DNA of 64,000 bases from Halomonadaceae bacterium T82-2 (GCA_001577635.1 LSBP01000008.1:1-64000), one strand, 5' to 3'; counted from the first letter of the stretch, positions 1 to 12,079 are shown. The notes: generated by a model from the letters alone, not told the origin. Numbers and translations are program-made.

Positions 1-132
1 TGGCACGCATCGCCTTTTCACTGATGAAGCATGAGACGGGATATCGCCCTCCAAGCCCCATCAAGGCTTGACGGGCAACATAGAATCTCCCACGGCCAGG
101 CTCCGGATGAACGGCCCGGCAAGGGATCACGC

Positions 133-1581
133 CTAGCGTCGCCAGAAGGCGGGCGTGAACAGCACCAGCACCGTGAAGATCTCCAGACGCCCCAGCACCA
201 TCGCCACCACCAGGATCCACTTGGCCAGCGTGGGGATGTCGCCGTAGTCGGTGGCCACCTCGCCGAGCCCCGGCCCCAGGTTGTTGAGCGCCGAGCCCAC
301 CGCGGACCAGGCGGTGACCTGGTCGAGGCCGGTGGCCAGCAGGCCGATCAGCATCAGGAAGAACAGCATTACGTAGACGGCGAAGAAGCCCCACACCGCC
401 TGGGAGACACCGTCGGTGACGCGTACCTTGCCGACCTTGATGGCGATCACCGCGTTGGGGTGGATCAGACGGGTTACCTCGCGCATGCCCTGCTTGAAGA
501 TCAGCAGGATGCGGACCACCTTCATGCCGCCGCCGGCCGAGCCCGAGCAGGCGCCGACGAAGGCGGCGACGAACAGCATGAACGGCAGCGCGCCCGGCCA
601 CAGTGAGAAGTCGGCGACCCCGAAGCCGGTGGTGGTGGCCACCGAGACCGACTCGAACAGCCCGTGGCGCAGGGCCTTCCACTGCGTGTAGTTGGGGTCG
701 ACGAGCAGGGTGGCCATGCTGATCAGGCTCAGCAGCGCCAGAAAGGTCACGAAGAAGCGGAACTCCGGGTCGTGCAGGTAGTGGCCCAGGCGCTTCTCGC
801 GCCAGACCGCGAAGTGCAGCCCGAAGCTGGCCGAGGAGATCACCATGAACAGCACGCAGATCAGCTCGATGGTCGGGCTGTCGAAGTAGCCGATGCTGGC
901 GTCATGGGTTGAGAAGCCGCCGATCGCCACCGTCGAGAAGCTGTGGCCGAGGGCATCGAACCAGTTCATGCCGGCGAGCCAGTAGGCCAGGCCGCAGGCC
1001 ACGGTCAGGGCGGCGTAGATGTACCACAGCGCCTTGGCGGTCTCGGTGATGCGCGGGGTGAGCTTGGAGTCCTTGAGCGGCCCGGGGATCTCGGTGCGGT
1101 AGAGCTGCATGCCGCCGATGCCCAGCGTGGGCAGGATGGCCACCGCCAGCACCACGATGCCCATGCCGCCCAGCCACTGCAGCTGCTGACGGTAGTAGCG
1201 GATGCCCTCCGGCAACAGGTCGATGCCGGTGAGCACGGTGGCGCCGGTGGTGGTCAGCCCGGAGAAGGACTCGAACACCGCATCGGTCCAGGATAGCGAC
1301 GGGTCGCTGGACAGCATCAGCGGCAGCGAGCCGAACAGCCCCAGCACGCTCCAGAACAGTACCGTGATCAGGAAGCCGTCGCGGGTGCGCAGCTCCTTGT
1401 GGGCGCGGCGGTTGGGCCAGTAGAGCAGCGCGCCGGTGCCGGCGGTGATCGCCATGGCGATGGCGAAGGCATCCCAGTCGCCGTCGGCGAACAGCCAGGA
1501 GATCAGGATCGGCGGCACCAGGGTCAGGCTGAACAGCATCAGCAGCAGACCCAGGATGCGCAGGGCGACGCGCGGGCTCAT
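133..1581 (-). CDS. trkH: Trk potassium uptake channel subunit TrkH
   Basis: Membrane pore of the Trk K+ uptake system, working with the cytoplasmic gating ring TrkA encoded 49 bp upstream. The 482-residue product is the usual TrkH length and is strongly hydrophobic throughout. The repeated pore loops of the family are visible: TTTGAT near residue 110, [12 protein letters not shown] near 215, ATTTGFG near 315 and NNLGPG near 435. The ATG start at 1581 follows trkA directly, so the two are probably cotranscribed. K+ uptake is a first response to osmotic upshock, which suits a halophile. Family assignment is firm; regulation is not visible. Confidence 0.96.
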   Translation of the reverse strand: MSPRVALRILGLLLMLFSLTLVPPILISWLFADGDWDAFAIAMAITAGTGALLYWPNRRAHKELRTRDGFLITVLFWSVLGLFGSLPLMLSSDPSLSWTDAVFESFSGLTTTGATVLTGIDLLPEGIRYYRQQLQWLGGMGIVVLAVAILPTLGIGGMQLYRTEIPGPLKDSKLTPRITETAKALWYIYAALTVACGLAYWLAGMNWFDALGHSFSTVAIGGFSTHDASIGYFDSPTIELICVLFMVISSASFGLHFAVWREKRLGHYLHDPEFRFFVTFLALLSLISMATLLVDPNYTQWKALRHGLFESVSVATTTGFGVADFSLWPGALPFMLFVAAFVGACSGSAGGGMKVVRILLIFKQGMREVTRLIHPNAVIAIKVGKVRVTDGVSQAVWGFFAVYVMLFFLMLIGLLATGLDQVTAWSAVGSALNNLGPGLGEVATDYGDIPTLAKWILVVAMVLGRLEIFTVLVLFTPAFWRR

Positions 1582-1630
1582 GACGGCGTTGTTCCGGCTG
1601 GGTGAGGCATGTCGGGCGGCGGCGTCCGGG

Positions 1631-3004
1631 TCAGAAGAAGGTCAGGCCGACCTGGAACAGACGCTCCACGTCGCGGATGCGGCGCTTGTCGATGACGAAC
1701 AGGATGACGTGGTCGCCGGATTCGACCACCACGTCGTCGTGGGCGATCAGCACTTCCTTGCCGCGCACCACGGCGCCGATGGTGGTGCCCGCCGGCAGGT
1801 CGATCTCGTCGATCGCCCGGCCCACCACCTTGGAGGAGCGCGAGTCGCCGTGGGCGATCGCCTCGATGGCCTCGGCCGCTCCGCGACGCAGCGAGTGGAC
1901 GTTGACGATGTCGCCGCGGCGCACGTGGGTGAGCAGTCCGCCGATGGTCGCCTGCTGCGGCGAGATGGCGATGTCGATCTCGCCGCCCTGGACCAGGTCG
2001 ACGTAGGCGGCGTTGTTGATCAGCGTCAGCACCTTCTTGGCCCCCAGCCGCTTGGCCAGCATCGACGACATGATGTTGACCTCGTCGTCGTTGGTCAGCG
2101 CGCAGAAGATGTCGCAGTCCTCGATGTTCTCCTCGATCAGCAGCCGCTTGCTGGTGGCGCTGCCGTGCAGCACCACGGTGCGGTCGAGGCGTTCGGAGAG
2201 CACGGTGCAGCGGTCCAGGTCGTGCTCGATGATCTTGACCTGATGGCTGTGCTCGAGCTGCTCGGCGAGGCGCTGGCCGATGTTGCCGCCGCCGGCGATC
2301 AGCACCCGGCGGAAGTCGCGCTCGACCTTGCGCAGTTCGCTCATCACCGCGCGGATATCCTTGCGCGCGGCGATGAAGAACACCTCGTCGTCGGCCTCGA
2401 TCACCGTGTCACCGCGCGGGATGATCGCCCGGTTGCGACGGTAGATCGCCGCCACGCGGGTGTCGACGTTGGGCATGTGGCGGCGCAAAAAGCCCAGTTC
2501 CTGGCCCACCAGCGGGCCGCCGTAGTAGGCCTTCACCGCCACCAGCTGGACCAGGCCGCCGGCGAACTCCAGCACCTGCAGCGCCCCGGGGTAGACGATC
2601 AACCGGCGGATGTGGTCGGTCACCACCTGCTCGGGGCTGATCAGCACGTCCACCGGCACCGCGTCGTGGGAGAACAGCCCCTTGCGGGTCAGATAGGCGG
2701 CGGCGCGCACCCGGGCGATCTTGGTCGGGGTGCGGAACAGCGTGTGCGCCACCTGACAGGCGACCATGTTGACCTCGTCGGAGTTGGTCACCGCGATCAG
2801 CATGTCGGCGTCCTCGCCACCGGCCTGGCGCAGCACCATCGGATACGAGGCGGGCCCGGTGACGGTGCGGATATCGAGGCGGTTGTGCAGTTCACGCAGC
2901 CGCTCGGTGTCGGTATCCACCACCGTGATGTCGTTCTCTTCGTGGGCCAGATGCTCGGCCAGTGTGCCGCCGACCTGGCCGGCGCCCAGTATGATGATCT
3001 TCAT
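1631..3004 (-). CDS. trkA: Trk system NAD-binding regulatory protein TrkA
   Basis: Peripheral cytoplasmic subunit that gates TrkH in response to nucleotide. There are two RCK/TrkA-N Rossmann units, each with its glycine motif ([11 protein letters not shown] at residues 2-12 and [11 protein letters not shown] near 235), each followed by a TrkA-C domain. I chose the ATG at 3004 (MKIIILGAG), which gives 457 residues and matches E. coli TrkA. A TTG- or ATG-like extension ten codons upstream adds residues unlike the family. The gene is first of a trkA-trkH pair and lies downstream of rsmB and a dodecin gene. Confidence 0.96.
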   Translation of the reverse strand: MKIIILGAGQVGGTLAEHLAHEENDITVVDTDTERLRELHNRLDIRTVTGPASYPMVLRQAGGEDADMLIAVTNSDEVNMVACQVAHTLFRTPTKIARVRAAAYLTRKGLFSHDAVPVDVLISPEQVVTDHIRRLIVYPGALQVLEFAGGLVQLVAVKAYYGGPLVGQELGFLRRHMPNVDTRVAAIYRRNRAIIPRGDTVIEADDEVFFIAARKDIRAVMSELRKVERDFRRVLIAGGGNIGQRLAEQLEHSHQVKIIEHDLDRCTVLSERLDRTVVLHGSATSKRLLIEENIEDCDIFCALTNDDEVNIMSSMLAKRLGAKKVLTLINNAAYVDLVQGGEIDIAISPQQATIGGLLTHVRRGDIVNVHSLRRGAAEAIEAIAHGDSRSSKVVGRAIDEIDLPAGTTIGAVVRGKEVLIAHDDVVVESGDHVILFVIDKRRIRDVERLFQVGLTFF

Positions 3005-3170
3005 CGATGTCGAGTCCGCAGGGTTCGATGCCATCGCGCGGCCGGGCCGCGAGGCGGTGTATCAGACGCGAGGTAGCATAAACCACCCGGGCAGGGCGGG
3101 GACAGGTGTGTCGCGGTTCGGGGCGGGATTTCGGCCGGCCCGGGCCGCCGCGACGGCCCGGGCGAGTCAG

Positions 3171-3377
3171 TCAGCTCAGTGTGAAGCCGACCTTGACGGT
3201 CACCTGCCAGTGGGCGATGCGGCCGTGTTCGACGTGGCCGCGGGTGTCGGTGACCTCGAACCAGCGAATGTCGTGAAGCGTCTCGTTGGCCTTGGCCAGG
3301 GCCTGCTCGACGGCATCCTCGATCCCCTTGGGTGAGGAACCGGTCAGTTCGATGTGCTTGTAGACGTGCTGGGTCAT
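3171..3377 (-). CDS. Dodecin family flavin-binding protein
   Basis: A 68-residue protein with the dodecin pattern: a short beta strand ([10 protein letters not shown]), one helix ([15 protein letters not shown]), then two strands with the aromatic IRWFEV segment and an [10 protein letters not shown] ending. Family members assemble into hollow dodecamers that bind and buffer flavins. The ATG at 3377 is set by a good AAGGAG ribosome site 7 bases upstream; a longer open frame to 3629 lies inside rsmB and is not coding. It sits between rsmB and trkA on the same strand, a position where Pseudomonas genomes have no such gene. Confidence 0.9.
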   Translation of the reverse strand: MTQHVYKHIELTGSSPKGIEDAVEQALAKANETLHDIRWFEVTDTRGHVEHGRIAHWQVTVKVGFTLS

Positions 3378-3453
3378 GGGCTGCTCCTTGCCGTTGCAAA
3401 ACGAAGGCGCCGCTGGTGTGCATCGTTCAGCGGCGCCCTGGTCAGTATAGGCA

Positions 3454-4776
3454 TCAGGCGCCGGGCGTTGTCGACTCCTTGACCAGCCGCGCGTAGAAGA
3501 AGCCGTCGTGGCCGCCGGTCTGCGGCAGCAGCTGGCGGCCGGCACCGGCGGCGCGGCCCCAGGCGGCATCCACGGTCTCGGCCCGGGCACCCGGGGTGCG
3601 TGCCAGGAAGGCGGCCACCTGCTCGGCATTCTCCTCGGGCATTACCGAGCAGGTGGCATAGAGCAGGGTGCCGCCCGGGGCCAGTGCCTGCCAGAGGCTG
3701 TCGAGCAGGCGTGCCTGAAGGGCGGCCAGCTCGCGCAGGTCCGAGGGGCGGCGCAGCAGCTTGATGTCCGGGTGGCGACGGATTACCCCGGTGCCCGAAC
3801 AGGGCGCATCGAGCAGGATGGCCTCGTAGGGCGTGCCATCCCACCCGTCGAGCGAGCCGGCATCGGCGGCCTCGAGATGTGCCGCCAGGCCCAGGCGCTC
3901 GAGGGTCGTGCGTACCCGGGCCAGGCGCTGGGCGTCGACGTCCAGTGCCGTCAGCTCGGCGTCGCAGGTTTCCAGCAGATGGGCCGCCTTGCCGCCGGGT
4001 GCGGCGCAAGCATCGAGCACGCGGGGGGTGGCTCGGCCGGCGAGCGCGGGAGCGAGCAGGTCCGCGGCGAGCTGGGCGGCCTCGTCCTGGACACTGACCT
4101 CGCCCTCGGCGAAGCCGGGCAGGGCGCTGACGTCGCAGGGCGTCTCGAGGGTGATCCCCGTGGCGGCATGACGGCACGGTTCGGCGGCGATGCCCGCCTC
4201 GGCCAGCCGCGCCAGATAGCCCTCGCGGGTGGTGCGGCGGGCGTTGACCCTCAGGGTCATCGGCCCGGGCTGATTGTTGGCCTCGGCGATGGCGCGCCAG
4301 TCGTCCGGCCAGGCCTGACGCATCCGCTTGAGCAGCCAGGTCGGGTGCAGCAGAGCCACGCCGGGATCGCGGTCGACCCGTCCCTGCAGGGCGACCGATT
4401 CGCGCTGGAAGCGGCGCAGGCAGCCGTTGATCACGCGCGTTGCCCAGCCCTTGTTCAGGGCGCGGGCGGCGCCGGCCGTCTCGCTGACCGCGGCGTGGGG
4501 CGGCACCCGCATGTACAGGAGCTGATAGAGCCCCAGCAGCAGCAGGGCGTGAATGTCGTCGTCGCGCTGCTTGAAGGGCTGGCGCAGCAGTTCCTGGGCC
4601 AGGGCCTGCAGGCGAGGCTGGGTACGGCACACGCCGAAGCACAAGGCCTTGGCGAAGCCCCGGTCGCGGGTGGCGACGCCGCTGTCGGCGAGAGCGGCGT
4701 CGAGCCCGGACAGTGACCCCTGGCCGGCGAGCACCGGGGCAAGCTGGCGGGCGGCGAAGGCGCGAACGTCAGTCAT
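3454..4776 (-). CDS. rsmB: 16S rRNA (cytosine-C5)-methyltransferase RsmB
   Basis: Methylates C967 of 16S rRNA using S-adenosylmethionine. The 440-residue protein has an N-terminal NusB-like helical RNA-binding domain (about 1-140) and a C-terminal methyltransferase domain. Motifs seen are [13 protein letters not shown] (SAM binding), [15 protein letters not shown], and [11 protein letters not shown] carrying the catalytic cysteine. The ATG at 4776 overlaps the fmt stop by 8 bp, indicating translational coupling in the conserved def-fmt-rsmB group. A longer frame to 4827 runs into fmt and was not used. Confidence 0.95.
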   Translation of the reverse strand: MTDVRAFAARQLAPVLAGQGSLSGLDAALADSGVATRDRGFAKALCFGVCRTQPRLQALAQELLRQPFKQRDDDIHALLLLGLYQLLYMRVPPHAAVSETAGAARALNKGWATRVINGCLRRFQRESVALQGRVDRDPGVALLHPTWLLKRMRQAWPDDWRAIAEANNQPGPMTLRVNARRTTREGYLARLAEAGIAAEPCRHAATGITLETPCDVSALPGFAEGEVSVQDEAAQLAADLLAPALAGRATPRVLDACAAPGGKAAHLLETCDAELTALDVDAQRLARVRTTLERLGLAAHLEAADAGSLDGWDGTPYEAILLDAPCSGTGVIRRHPDIKLLRRPSDLRELAALQARLLDSLWQALAPGGTLLYATCSVMPEENAEQVAAFLARTPGARAETVDAAWGRAAGAGRQLLPQTGGHDGFFYARLVKESTTPGA

Positions 4777-5746
4777 CGGTGGTCTCTCCCAGACGCTGCC
4801 CGGCGACGAAGCGCTCACCGCGGGCATTGAGCAGGTCGCGCACCGCCAGCGGCTTGCCGCCGGGCAGCTGGGCCCGGGTCACCCGCAGCACGTCGCGCCC
4901 CGTGGGGCCGCAGGCGATGCGCAGGGCATCGGGCGCGCTGTCCAGCAGGGTGCCGGGAGCGGCGCCGGCGCCCGGTGGCGTCGGTTCCGCCTCGGCCAGC
5001 CATAGCCGCAGGGTGTCGCCGTCGAGGCGTGTCCAGGCCACCGGCCAGGGGTTGAAGGCGCGTACCCGGGCGGCGAGTTCGGCCGCCGGGCGGGTGAAGT
5101 CCAGCGCCGCCTCGGCCTTGGAGAGCTTGGCCGCGTAGGTCACGCCGGTATCGGGCTGGGGCGTGGCGGCGAGGCCGTCGCCGGCCAGGGCGTCGAGTGC
5201 CTCAGTCAGCGCCTCGCCGCCCAGGGTGGCCAGCCGGTCGTGCAGCTCGCCACCGGTGGTGGCGGTCTCGATCGGCGTGCGGCGTTCCAGCAGCACGTCG
5301 CCGGTATCCAGCCCGGCGTCCATCTGCATGATGGCCACACCGCTCTCGTGGTCACCGGCCTCGATGGCGCGCTGGATCGGCGCCGCACCGCGCCAGCGCG
5401 GCAGCAGCGAGGCGTGGACGTTGAGACAGCCAAGCCGCGGGATGTCGAGCACTGCCTGGGGCAGTAGCAGGCCGTAGGCCACCACCACCATCACGTCCGG
5501 ACGATACGCGGCGAGCTCGCGCCGGGCGTCTTCCGCCTTGAGGCTGACAGGCTGGTGCACCGGCAGGCCGTGCTCGAGCGCCAGCGCCTTGACCGGGCTG
5601 GGGGTGAGTTTGCGGCCGCGCCCGGCGGGGCGGTCGGGCTGGGTGTACACGGCGACTACCTCGTGGCGGCCGGCGAGCAGCGCGCGGAGGCTTTCCGCGG
5701 CGAAATCCGGGGTTCCGGCGAACACGACGCGCAGGGATCGGGTCAT
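4769..5746 (-). CDS. fmt: Methionyl-tRNA formyltransferase
   Basis: Formylates initiator Met-tRNA with 10-formyl-tetrahydrofolate before translation starts. The 325 residues are the normal length. The N-terminal formyltransferase domain shows [14 protein letters not shown], the [15 protein letters not shown] segment with the catalytic His, and [10 protein letters not shown]-terminal OB-type domain follows from about residue 210. The start codon is the ATG at 5746. The gene overlaps rsmB and lies downstream of def, whose product removes the same formyl group, but a hairpin resembling a terminator separates def from fmt. Confidence 0.97.
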   Translation of the reverse strand: MTRSLRVVFAGTPDFAAESLRALLAGRHEVVAVYTQPDRPAGRGRKLTPSPVKALALEHGLPVHQPVSLKAEDARRELAAYRPDVMVVVAYGLLLPQAVLDIPRLGCLNVHASLLPRWRGAAPIQRAIEAGDHESGVAIMQMDAGLDTGDVLLERRTPIETATTGGELHDRLATLGGEALTEALDALAGDGLAATPQPDTGVTYAAKLSKAEAALDFTRPAAELAARVRAFNPWPVAWTRLDGDTLRLWLAEAEPTPPGAGAAPGTLLDSAPDALRIACGPTGRDVLRVTRAQLPGGKPLAVRDLLNARGERFVAGQRLGETTDD

Positions 5747-5802
5747 CGACAGGGCCTTGCTGACGGGGAAATGGGCGTTAGGGTAGCGGATGGCACGGCG
5801 AA

Positions 5803-5837
5803 CAAAAAATGCCGGGGCGCATGGGCGACCCCGGCAT
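5803..5837 (-). terminator. Rho-independent terminator between def and fmt
   Basis: Perfect 9-bp inverted repeat ATGCCGGGG (5809-5817) and CCCCGGCAT (5829-5837) with an 11-base loop. Read on the minus strand it is followed by a run of six T (5803-5808). It would end or attenuate transcription of def before fmt. Confidence 0.75.
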
Positions 5838-5872
5838 CGTTCTCGGCCGCCTGCAGGCGGGGCGAGGCGTCG

Positions 5873-6385
5873 TCAGGCGGACTGCATCTGCCGATGACGC
5901 TTCTGCATCTTCTTCATCACACGGTCGCGCTTGAGCGGCGAGAGGTAGTCGACGAACAGCCGACCCTCGAGATGGTCGCACTCGTGCTGGATGCAGTGCG
6001 CCAGCAGCCCCTCGGCCTCGCGCTCGTAGGGCTTGCCGTCGCGCCCCAGTGCCTTGAGTCGCACGCGCAGGGCGCGAGGCACCTCGGCGTAGTATTCGGG
6101 GATCGACAGGCAGCCTTCCTGCATCGGCTCGCGCTCGTCGCCGAGCGGTTCGTACTCGGGGTTGATCAGGACCAGCGGTTCGCTGTGGTCCTCGCTGGCA
6201 TCGATGACGATCACCCGCCGATGGACGTCGACCTGGGTCGCCGCCAGGCCGATGCCGTGCGCGTCGTACATGGTCTCGAGCATGTCGTCGACCAGCGCGC
6301 GGACCTCGTCGTCGACGGTATCGACCGGCGCCGCCCGGGTACGCAGGCGTTCGTCGGGGAATTCGAGGATTTCTAGCTTGGCCAT
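5873..6385 (-). CDS. def: Peptide deformylase
   Basis: Removes the N-formyl group from nascent proteins; a metal (Fe2+) hydrolase. All three family motifs are intact in 170 residues: GIGLAATQV near residue 46, EGCLSIPE near 91 with the metal-binding Cys, and QHECDHLEG near 134 with two metal-binding His and the catalytic Glu. The ATG at 6385 begins [11 protein letters not shown], the usual start. It is divergent from the LysM gene across a 228-bp spacer and is the first gene of the def/fmt/rsmB group. Confidence 0.97.
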   Translation of the reverse strand: MAKLEILEFPDERLRTRAAPVDTVDDEVRALVDDMLETMYDAHGIGLAATQVDVHRRVIVIDASEDHSEPLVLINPEYEPLGDEREPMQEGCLSIPEYYAEVPRALRVRLKALGRDGKPYEREAEGLLAHCIQHECDHLEGRLFVDYLSPLKRDRVMKKMQKRHRQMQSA

Positions 6386-6613
6386 GGCGTTGAAGGTACC
6401 GTATTCGGTTTATGCAACAATGTTGTCCCAATTGTAGTCCGCGGCGACGCATTACGGAACCGCCGGGCCGTGCATCGTTGCGATAGGACTTGGCTATCCA
6501 GAACAGGGGGCAGCTATGGGGCAGCGTGCGTCAGGTTGTGCATTCGACCCCGCGGGGCGCATGCCGTTCCCGTCGGCGCGATCCAGAAGTACGCAGAGAA
6601 GGCGCAGAAGACC

Positions 6614-7750
6614 ATGAACCAACACAAGAGCGCCGGCCGCCGGCGACGGTGGCCCGTCAGGTTGCTGGCGGCATGTTTGCTGATCCCGGGCTGGAGCCTG
6701 GCCGCCGAGCCCCCTGCTGCCGGCACCAGCGAAATGGGCGCGAGTGCGCCGCAGTCAAGCGTTTCCTCCCCGGTACTGCGCCGTGATGCACCGCAACGCT
6801 ATACCGTGCAGCGCGGCGACACGCTCTGGGACATCGCCGGGCGCTTCCTCGCCGACCCCTGGCAATGGCCGCGCCTGTGGCGGGGCAACCCGCAGGTCGA
6901 CGACCCGCACTGGATCTATCCCGGCGACGTGATCCATCTCTACCGTGCTGCCGACGGCACGCCGCGCCTGGGGCTCGAGCGCGGGCAGGGCGTGGTGCAC
7001 CTGTCGCCGCAGGTGCGCCGGGTGCCGCGGCGCCGGGCGGTGCCGCCGCTGCCGCTGGACAAGGTGCAGCGCTTTCTCGAGGCCAATCGCATCGTCGCGC
7101 CCGACCGGCTGGCGCAGGCGCCCTACGTGATCGCCGGCGACGACCGACGCCTGATCAGCGGGGCCGGCGATCATGTCTACGTGCGTGGCGCGCTGCCCCC
7201 GGGCGAGCGTTTCGGGCTCTATCGCCCCGGCGAGCGCTACGTCGCCCCGGATACCGGCGAATTCCTCGGCCTTGAGCTCGAGACCCTGGGCGAGGCCCGT
7301 GTGCTGCGCCGCGAGGGGGACGTCTCCCGGCTGGTGGTGACCGCCTCGCGTCAGGAGATACGCCCCGGGGATCGGCTGCTGCCGCTGGAGTCGCTGCCGG
7401 TGACGCCCGAGTTCCAGCCCCGCCCGCCCTCGCACCCGGTCGCGGGGCACATCCTCTCGGTGCCCGGCGGCGTGCGCTACATCGGTCGTCTCGACGTGGT
7501 GGCGCTCGACCTGGGGCGTCGCGAGGGCATGGCGCCGGGCACGGTACTGGCCGTCGAGCAGCGCGGCGAGACGCTGAGCGACCCGCTGACCGACGCGGCC
7601 GTGACCCTGCCCGACGAGCAGGCGGGCCGGCTGATGGTGTTCCGGGTCTACGACCGGGTCAGTTATGCCCTGGTCATGCATGCCACGCGCAGCCTGGCGG
7701 TGGGCGACCGGGTGCGGGCGCCGCGCCCGGCGGGAGGGCGAGCGCCATGA
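6614..7750 (+). CDS. Secreted LysM-domain protein (TsaP-like)
   Basis: Predicted periplasmic, peptidoglycan-binding protein of 378 residues. It begins with an arginine-rich N-region and hydrophobic core (about residues 10-31) ending near SLAAEPP, a signal peptide. A LysM domain follows at about 62-110 (RYTVQRGDTLWDIAGRF to GDVIHLY), then a long C-terminal region without a recognised catalytic motif. Gene order next to def and dprA matches Pseudomonas PA0020, a homologue of TsaP, which anchors the type IV pilus secretin; transfer of that role is inference. The ATG at 6614 was chosen because it immediately precedes the signal peptide. Confidence 0.85.
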   Translation: MNQHKSAGRRRRWPVRLLAACLLIPGWSLAAEPPAAGTSEMGASAPQSSVSSPVLRRDAPQRYTVQRGDTLWDIAGRFLADPWQWPRLWRGNPQVDDPHWIYPGDVIHLYRAADGTPRLGLERGQGVVHLSPQVRRVPRRRAVPPLPLDKVQRFLEANRIVAPDRLAQAPYVIAGDDRRLISGAGDHVYVRGALPPGERFGLYRPGERYVAPDTGEFLGLELETLGEARVLRREGDVSRLVVTASRQEIRPGDRLLPLESLPVTPEFQPRPPSHPVAGHILSVPGGVRYIGRLDVVALDLGRREGMAPGTVLAVEQRGETLSDPLTDAAVTLPDEQAGRLMVFRVYDRVSYALVMHATRSLAVGDRVRAPRPAGGRAP

Positions 7751-8859
7751 CCCCGGAACGGCGCGACTGGCTGGCGCTGTGCCATCTGCCGAAGGTGGGG
7801 CCGCGGCGGCTGGCCGAGCTGAGGGCGGCCCGGCCCGCCTGGCCGGACGGCTGGCTGGCGGTGCTGCCGGCACCGGCGCGGGACGCCCTGCGGCTGTGGC
7901 TGGCTCGCCCGGCGGCGAGCCCGCTCGAGGCGCTGGTCGACCGCGCCCTGGCCTGGGAGGCGGCGTCGGCGACCCATCACCTGCTGTATCCCGGGCATCC
8001 GGCCTGGCCGGCCCTGCTCGATGAACTGCCCGATCCACCGCCGCTGCTCTGGGCCTGGGGGGAGCTTTCCGCGCTCGACGCGCCGGGGCTGGCGATCGTC
8101 GGCACCCGCCGGCCCACCCGCGACGGCCTGGGCAATGCCGCGCGCTTCGCCGGCGAGCTGGCCGGTGCCGGGTTCTGCGTGATCAGCGGCATGGCGATGG
8201 GCATCGACGGTCGTGCCCATCAGGCCGCGCTCGAGGCCGGCGGCTCCAGCATCGGCGTGCTGGGCTGCGGCATCGACGGCGTCTACCCGGCCCGGCACGG
8301 CGCGCTCTACCGCGCGATGCGCGAGACCGGCCTGCTGCTCAGCGAACACCCGCCCGGCACCCGGGCCAATCCGGCGTTCTTCCCGCGCCGCAACCGGCTG
8401 ATCACCGGGCTGTCGCTGGGCGTGCTGGTGGTCGAGGCGGCGGAGAAGAGCGGCTCGCTGATCAGCGCACGGCTGGCCGGGGAGCAGAACCGCGAAGTGT
8501 TTGCGCTGCCCGGCTCCCTGAACAATCCCCAGGCGCGCGGCTGCCTGGCGCTGATTCGCCAGGGCGCCACCCTGGTGACGGAACTCGACGACATCCTCGC
8601 CGAGCTCGCTCACTGGATCCCGGTGGGCGGCGAGCCATTTGGCGAGCCATTCGGCGAGCCTGCCGGCGCGGCATCGCCGCCGGCGACACCGGAGGAGCCG
8701 CTGCTGGCCCTGCTCAGCGACTCGCCCACGCCGCTGGACCTGCTCATCGAGCTGTCCGGCCAGGGCGTGCTGCACTGCCAGCAGCGCCTGCTGGAGTTCG
8801 AACTGGACGGCCGGGCGGCCCAGGTGCCCGGTGGCTGGGTCCGCCTGCCCGGGGCCTGA
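7747..8859 (+). CDS. dprA: DNA-processing protein DprA
   Basis: Binds single-stranded DNA entering during natural transformation and loads RecA. The 370-residue protein has an N-terminal SAM-like segment, the central Rossmann-like domain with AIVGTRRPT, SGMAMGIDGRAHQ, GCGIDGVYPARH and FFPRRNRLITGLS, and a C-terminal winged-helix-like domain. It overlaps the LysM gene by 4 bp (ATGA), so the two are coupled. The linker before the C-terminal domain contains a small triple repeat GEPFGEPFGEP (about 8631-8662) encoded by near-identical 12-base units. Confidence 0.95.
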   Translation: MTPERRDWLALCHLPKVGPRRLAELRAARPAWPDGWLAVLPAPARDALRLWLARPAASPLEALVDRALAWEAASATHHLLYPGHPAWPALLDELPDPPPLLWAWGELSALDAPGLAIVGTRRPTRDGLGNAARFAGELAGAGFCVISGMAMGIDGRAHQAALEAGGSSIGVLGCGIDGVYPARHGALYRAMRETGLLLSEHPPGTRANPAFFPRRNRLITGLSLGVLVVEAAEKSGSLISARLAGEQNREVFALPGSLNNPQARGCLALIRQGATLVTELDDILAELAHWIPVGGEPFGEPFGEPAGAASPPATPEEPLLALLSDSPTPLDLLIELSGQGVLHCQQRLLEFELDGRAAQVPGGWVRLPGA

Positions 8860-8883
8860 GGCGCTGTGACCCCCGGCGCGGCA

Positions 8884-8892
8884 TGCTAGAAT
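8884..8892 (+). promoter_or_regulatory. Candidate extended -10 promoter for tsaC
   Basis: TGCTAGAAT is an extended -10 element (TGn followed by TAGAAT at 8887-8892), 36 bases before the tsaC ATG. The -35 region is poor. The same GCTAGAAT core recurs upstream of der and of the candidate small RNA. Confidence 0.4.
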
Positions 8893-8927
8893 GAGCGGCT
8901 TTCGGACGTGCGGAGACAACGGGCGAA

Positions 8928-9482
8928 ATGAGCACCGCGACTGGTTTCGAGGCCGCCGTGGCGACCCTGCGCGACGGCGGCGTGATCGCGTATCCCACCG
9001 AAGGGGTGTGGGGGCTGGGTTGCGACCCGGACGACCCCGCGGCGCTGCAGGCCGTGCTGACCCTCAAGCAGCGCGACCCGGCCAAGGGGTTGATCCTGAT
9101 CGCCGGCGACATCGCCCAGGTGGCGCCGTGGCTGGAGGGCATCAGCAAGGCCCAGCGCGAGACGCTGCTGGCCACCTGGCCCGGGCCCAACACCTGGCTG
9201 GTGCCCGACAACGGCCGGGCCCATCCGCTGCTGCGCGGCGAGCATGACCGCGTCGCCCTGCGGGTCAGTGACCATCCGCTGGTCGCCGTGCTGTGCGCCG
9301 CCCACGGCGGGCCGATCGTCTCCACCTCGGCGAACCCGGCGGGCGCCGAGCCGGCCCGGGACCTGGCCACCGTGCGCCGCTACTTCGGGGCGTCGCTGGT
9401 CGCCGTGGACGGCGCGCTGGGTGGCCAGGCCCGTCCCAGCCGCATCCGCGACCTGGTCACCGGGGACACGCTGCGCGAGTGA
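8928..9482 (+). CDS. tsaC: Threonylcarbamoyl-AMP synthase TsaC (YrdC)
   Basis: Makes threonylcarbamoyl-AMP from threonine, bicarbonate and ATP, the first step of t6A modification at position 37 of ANN-decoding tRNAs. The 184 residues form a single YrdC domain with VIAYPTEGVWGLGCDP at the N-terminus, the KQRDPAKGLILI segment and PIVSTSANPAG, all typical. It lacks the extra Sua5 domain, as expected for the short bacterial TsaC. It is followed by hemF after 57 bp in the order known from Pseudomonas. Confidence 0.95.
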   Translation: MSTATGFEAAVATLRDGGVIAYPTEGVWGLGCDPDDPAALQAVLTLKQRDPAKGLILIAGDIAQVAPWLEGISKAQRETLLATWPGPNTWLVPDNGRAHPLLRGEHDRVALRVSDHPLVAVLCAAHGGPIVSTSANPAGAEPARDLATVRRYFGASLVAVDGALGGQARPSRIRDLVTGDTLRE

Positions 9483-11280
<1,798 letters not shown>

Positions 11281-11287
11281 CCCGGGC

Positions 11288-12079
11288 TCAGCCCGGCCGC
11301 CGGCAGTCAGGTGTGCGACCGGCGTCGCGGGCCTGACGGTAAAGCGTGAGCGCCTGATCCATCTGCGCCTGCAGGCCGTCGATGCGCTGGCCGTGGCTGG
11401 GGTGGGTGGACAGCCACGCCGGCGGCTGGCCCTGGCTGTTGGCCTCCATGTTCTTCCACAGGTCGATGCTCGCGCGCGGGTCGAATCCGGCGCGGGCCAT
11501 CAGGTTGAGACCCAGGGTATCGGCCTCGCTTTCCTGCTTGCGCGAGAAGGGCATCAGGATACCGTACTTGGCGCCCATGCCCAGCAGGCCCATCAGCTGC
11601 TGCCCCCCCTGACCCTCGAGCCCGGCGGCGGACTGCAGTACCGAGAGGCCGGTCTGGGTGGCCGCCTGGGTCGAGACCCGCTCGTTGGCGTGATGCGCCA
11701 GCACGTGGGCGACCTCGTGACCGAGCACGGTGGCCAGCTGGTTCTGATTTTTGGCGACCTCAAGAAGTCCCGTGTTGACGCCGATATGTCCTCCAGGGAG
11801 CGCGAAGGCGTTGGCGGAGTCATCCTTGAAGACCTTGACCTCCCAGTTTTCGCCGCTGTTGGTCTGGGCGGTGACGGCATGGGCCACGCACTGCACGTAG
11901 TCGGCGGTCGCGCCGCCCACGGTGGGCAGTTTCTGCTGGTACTGCTGGAAGCTCTGGTCGCCCATCTGATTGATCTCCTGGTCGGAGAACAGGGTCAGCT
12001 GCGATCGCCCAGTGGGGGTCTGGCTGCAGGCGGCCAGCACGAGCGTCAGGCTGAGCGCGCCGAGGGTGCGAAGTGTCAT
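11288..12079 (-). CDS. M48 family lipoprotein metalloprotease (LoiP-like)
   Basis: Predicted outer-membrane or periplasmic zinc protease. The N-terminus is a lipoprotein signal with lipobox LVLAAC (Cys18). The catalytic HEVAH zinc motif lies near residue 120 within LATVLGHEVAHVLAHHANE, and the third ligand region ESEADTLGL follows near residue 180. At 263 residues it is close to E. coli LoiP (YggG), a protease for aberrant outer-membrane proteins. The start ATG has a GGGAGAG site upstream. It stands alone, divergent from the DUF815 ATPase gene. Confidence 0.9.
   Translation of the reverse strand: MTLRTLGALSLTLVLAACSQTPTGRSQLTLFSDQEINQMGDQSFQQYQQKLPTVGGATADYVQCVAHAVTAQTNSGENWEVKVFKDDSANAFALPGGHIGVNTGLLEVAKNQNQLATVLGHEVAHVLAHHANERVSTQAATQTGLSVLQSAAGLEGQGGQQLMGLLGMGAKYGILMPFSRKQESEADTLGLNLMARAGFDPRASIDLWKNMEANSQGQPPAWLSTHPSHGQRIDGLQAQMDQALTLYRQARDAGRTPDCRRPG

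Noticed and set aside
1-132. Short hairpin CAAGCC/GGCTTG downstream of trkH
   Set aside because: Only 6 bp and no T run; nothing else supported in this edge region.
1436-3076. 546-codon plus-strand open frame
   Set aside because: Antisense to trkA; no recognisable motif.
6470-6613. N-terminal extension of the LysM protein
   Set aside because: The signal peptide begins at 6614; the upstream residues are not conserved-looking and would bury the signal peptide.
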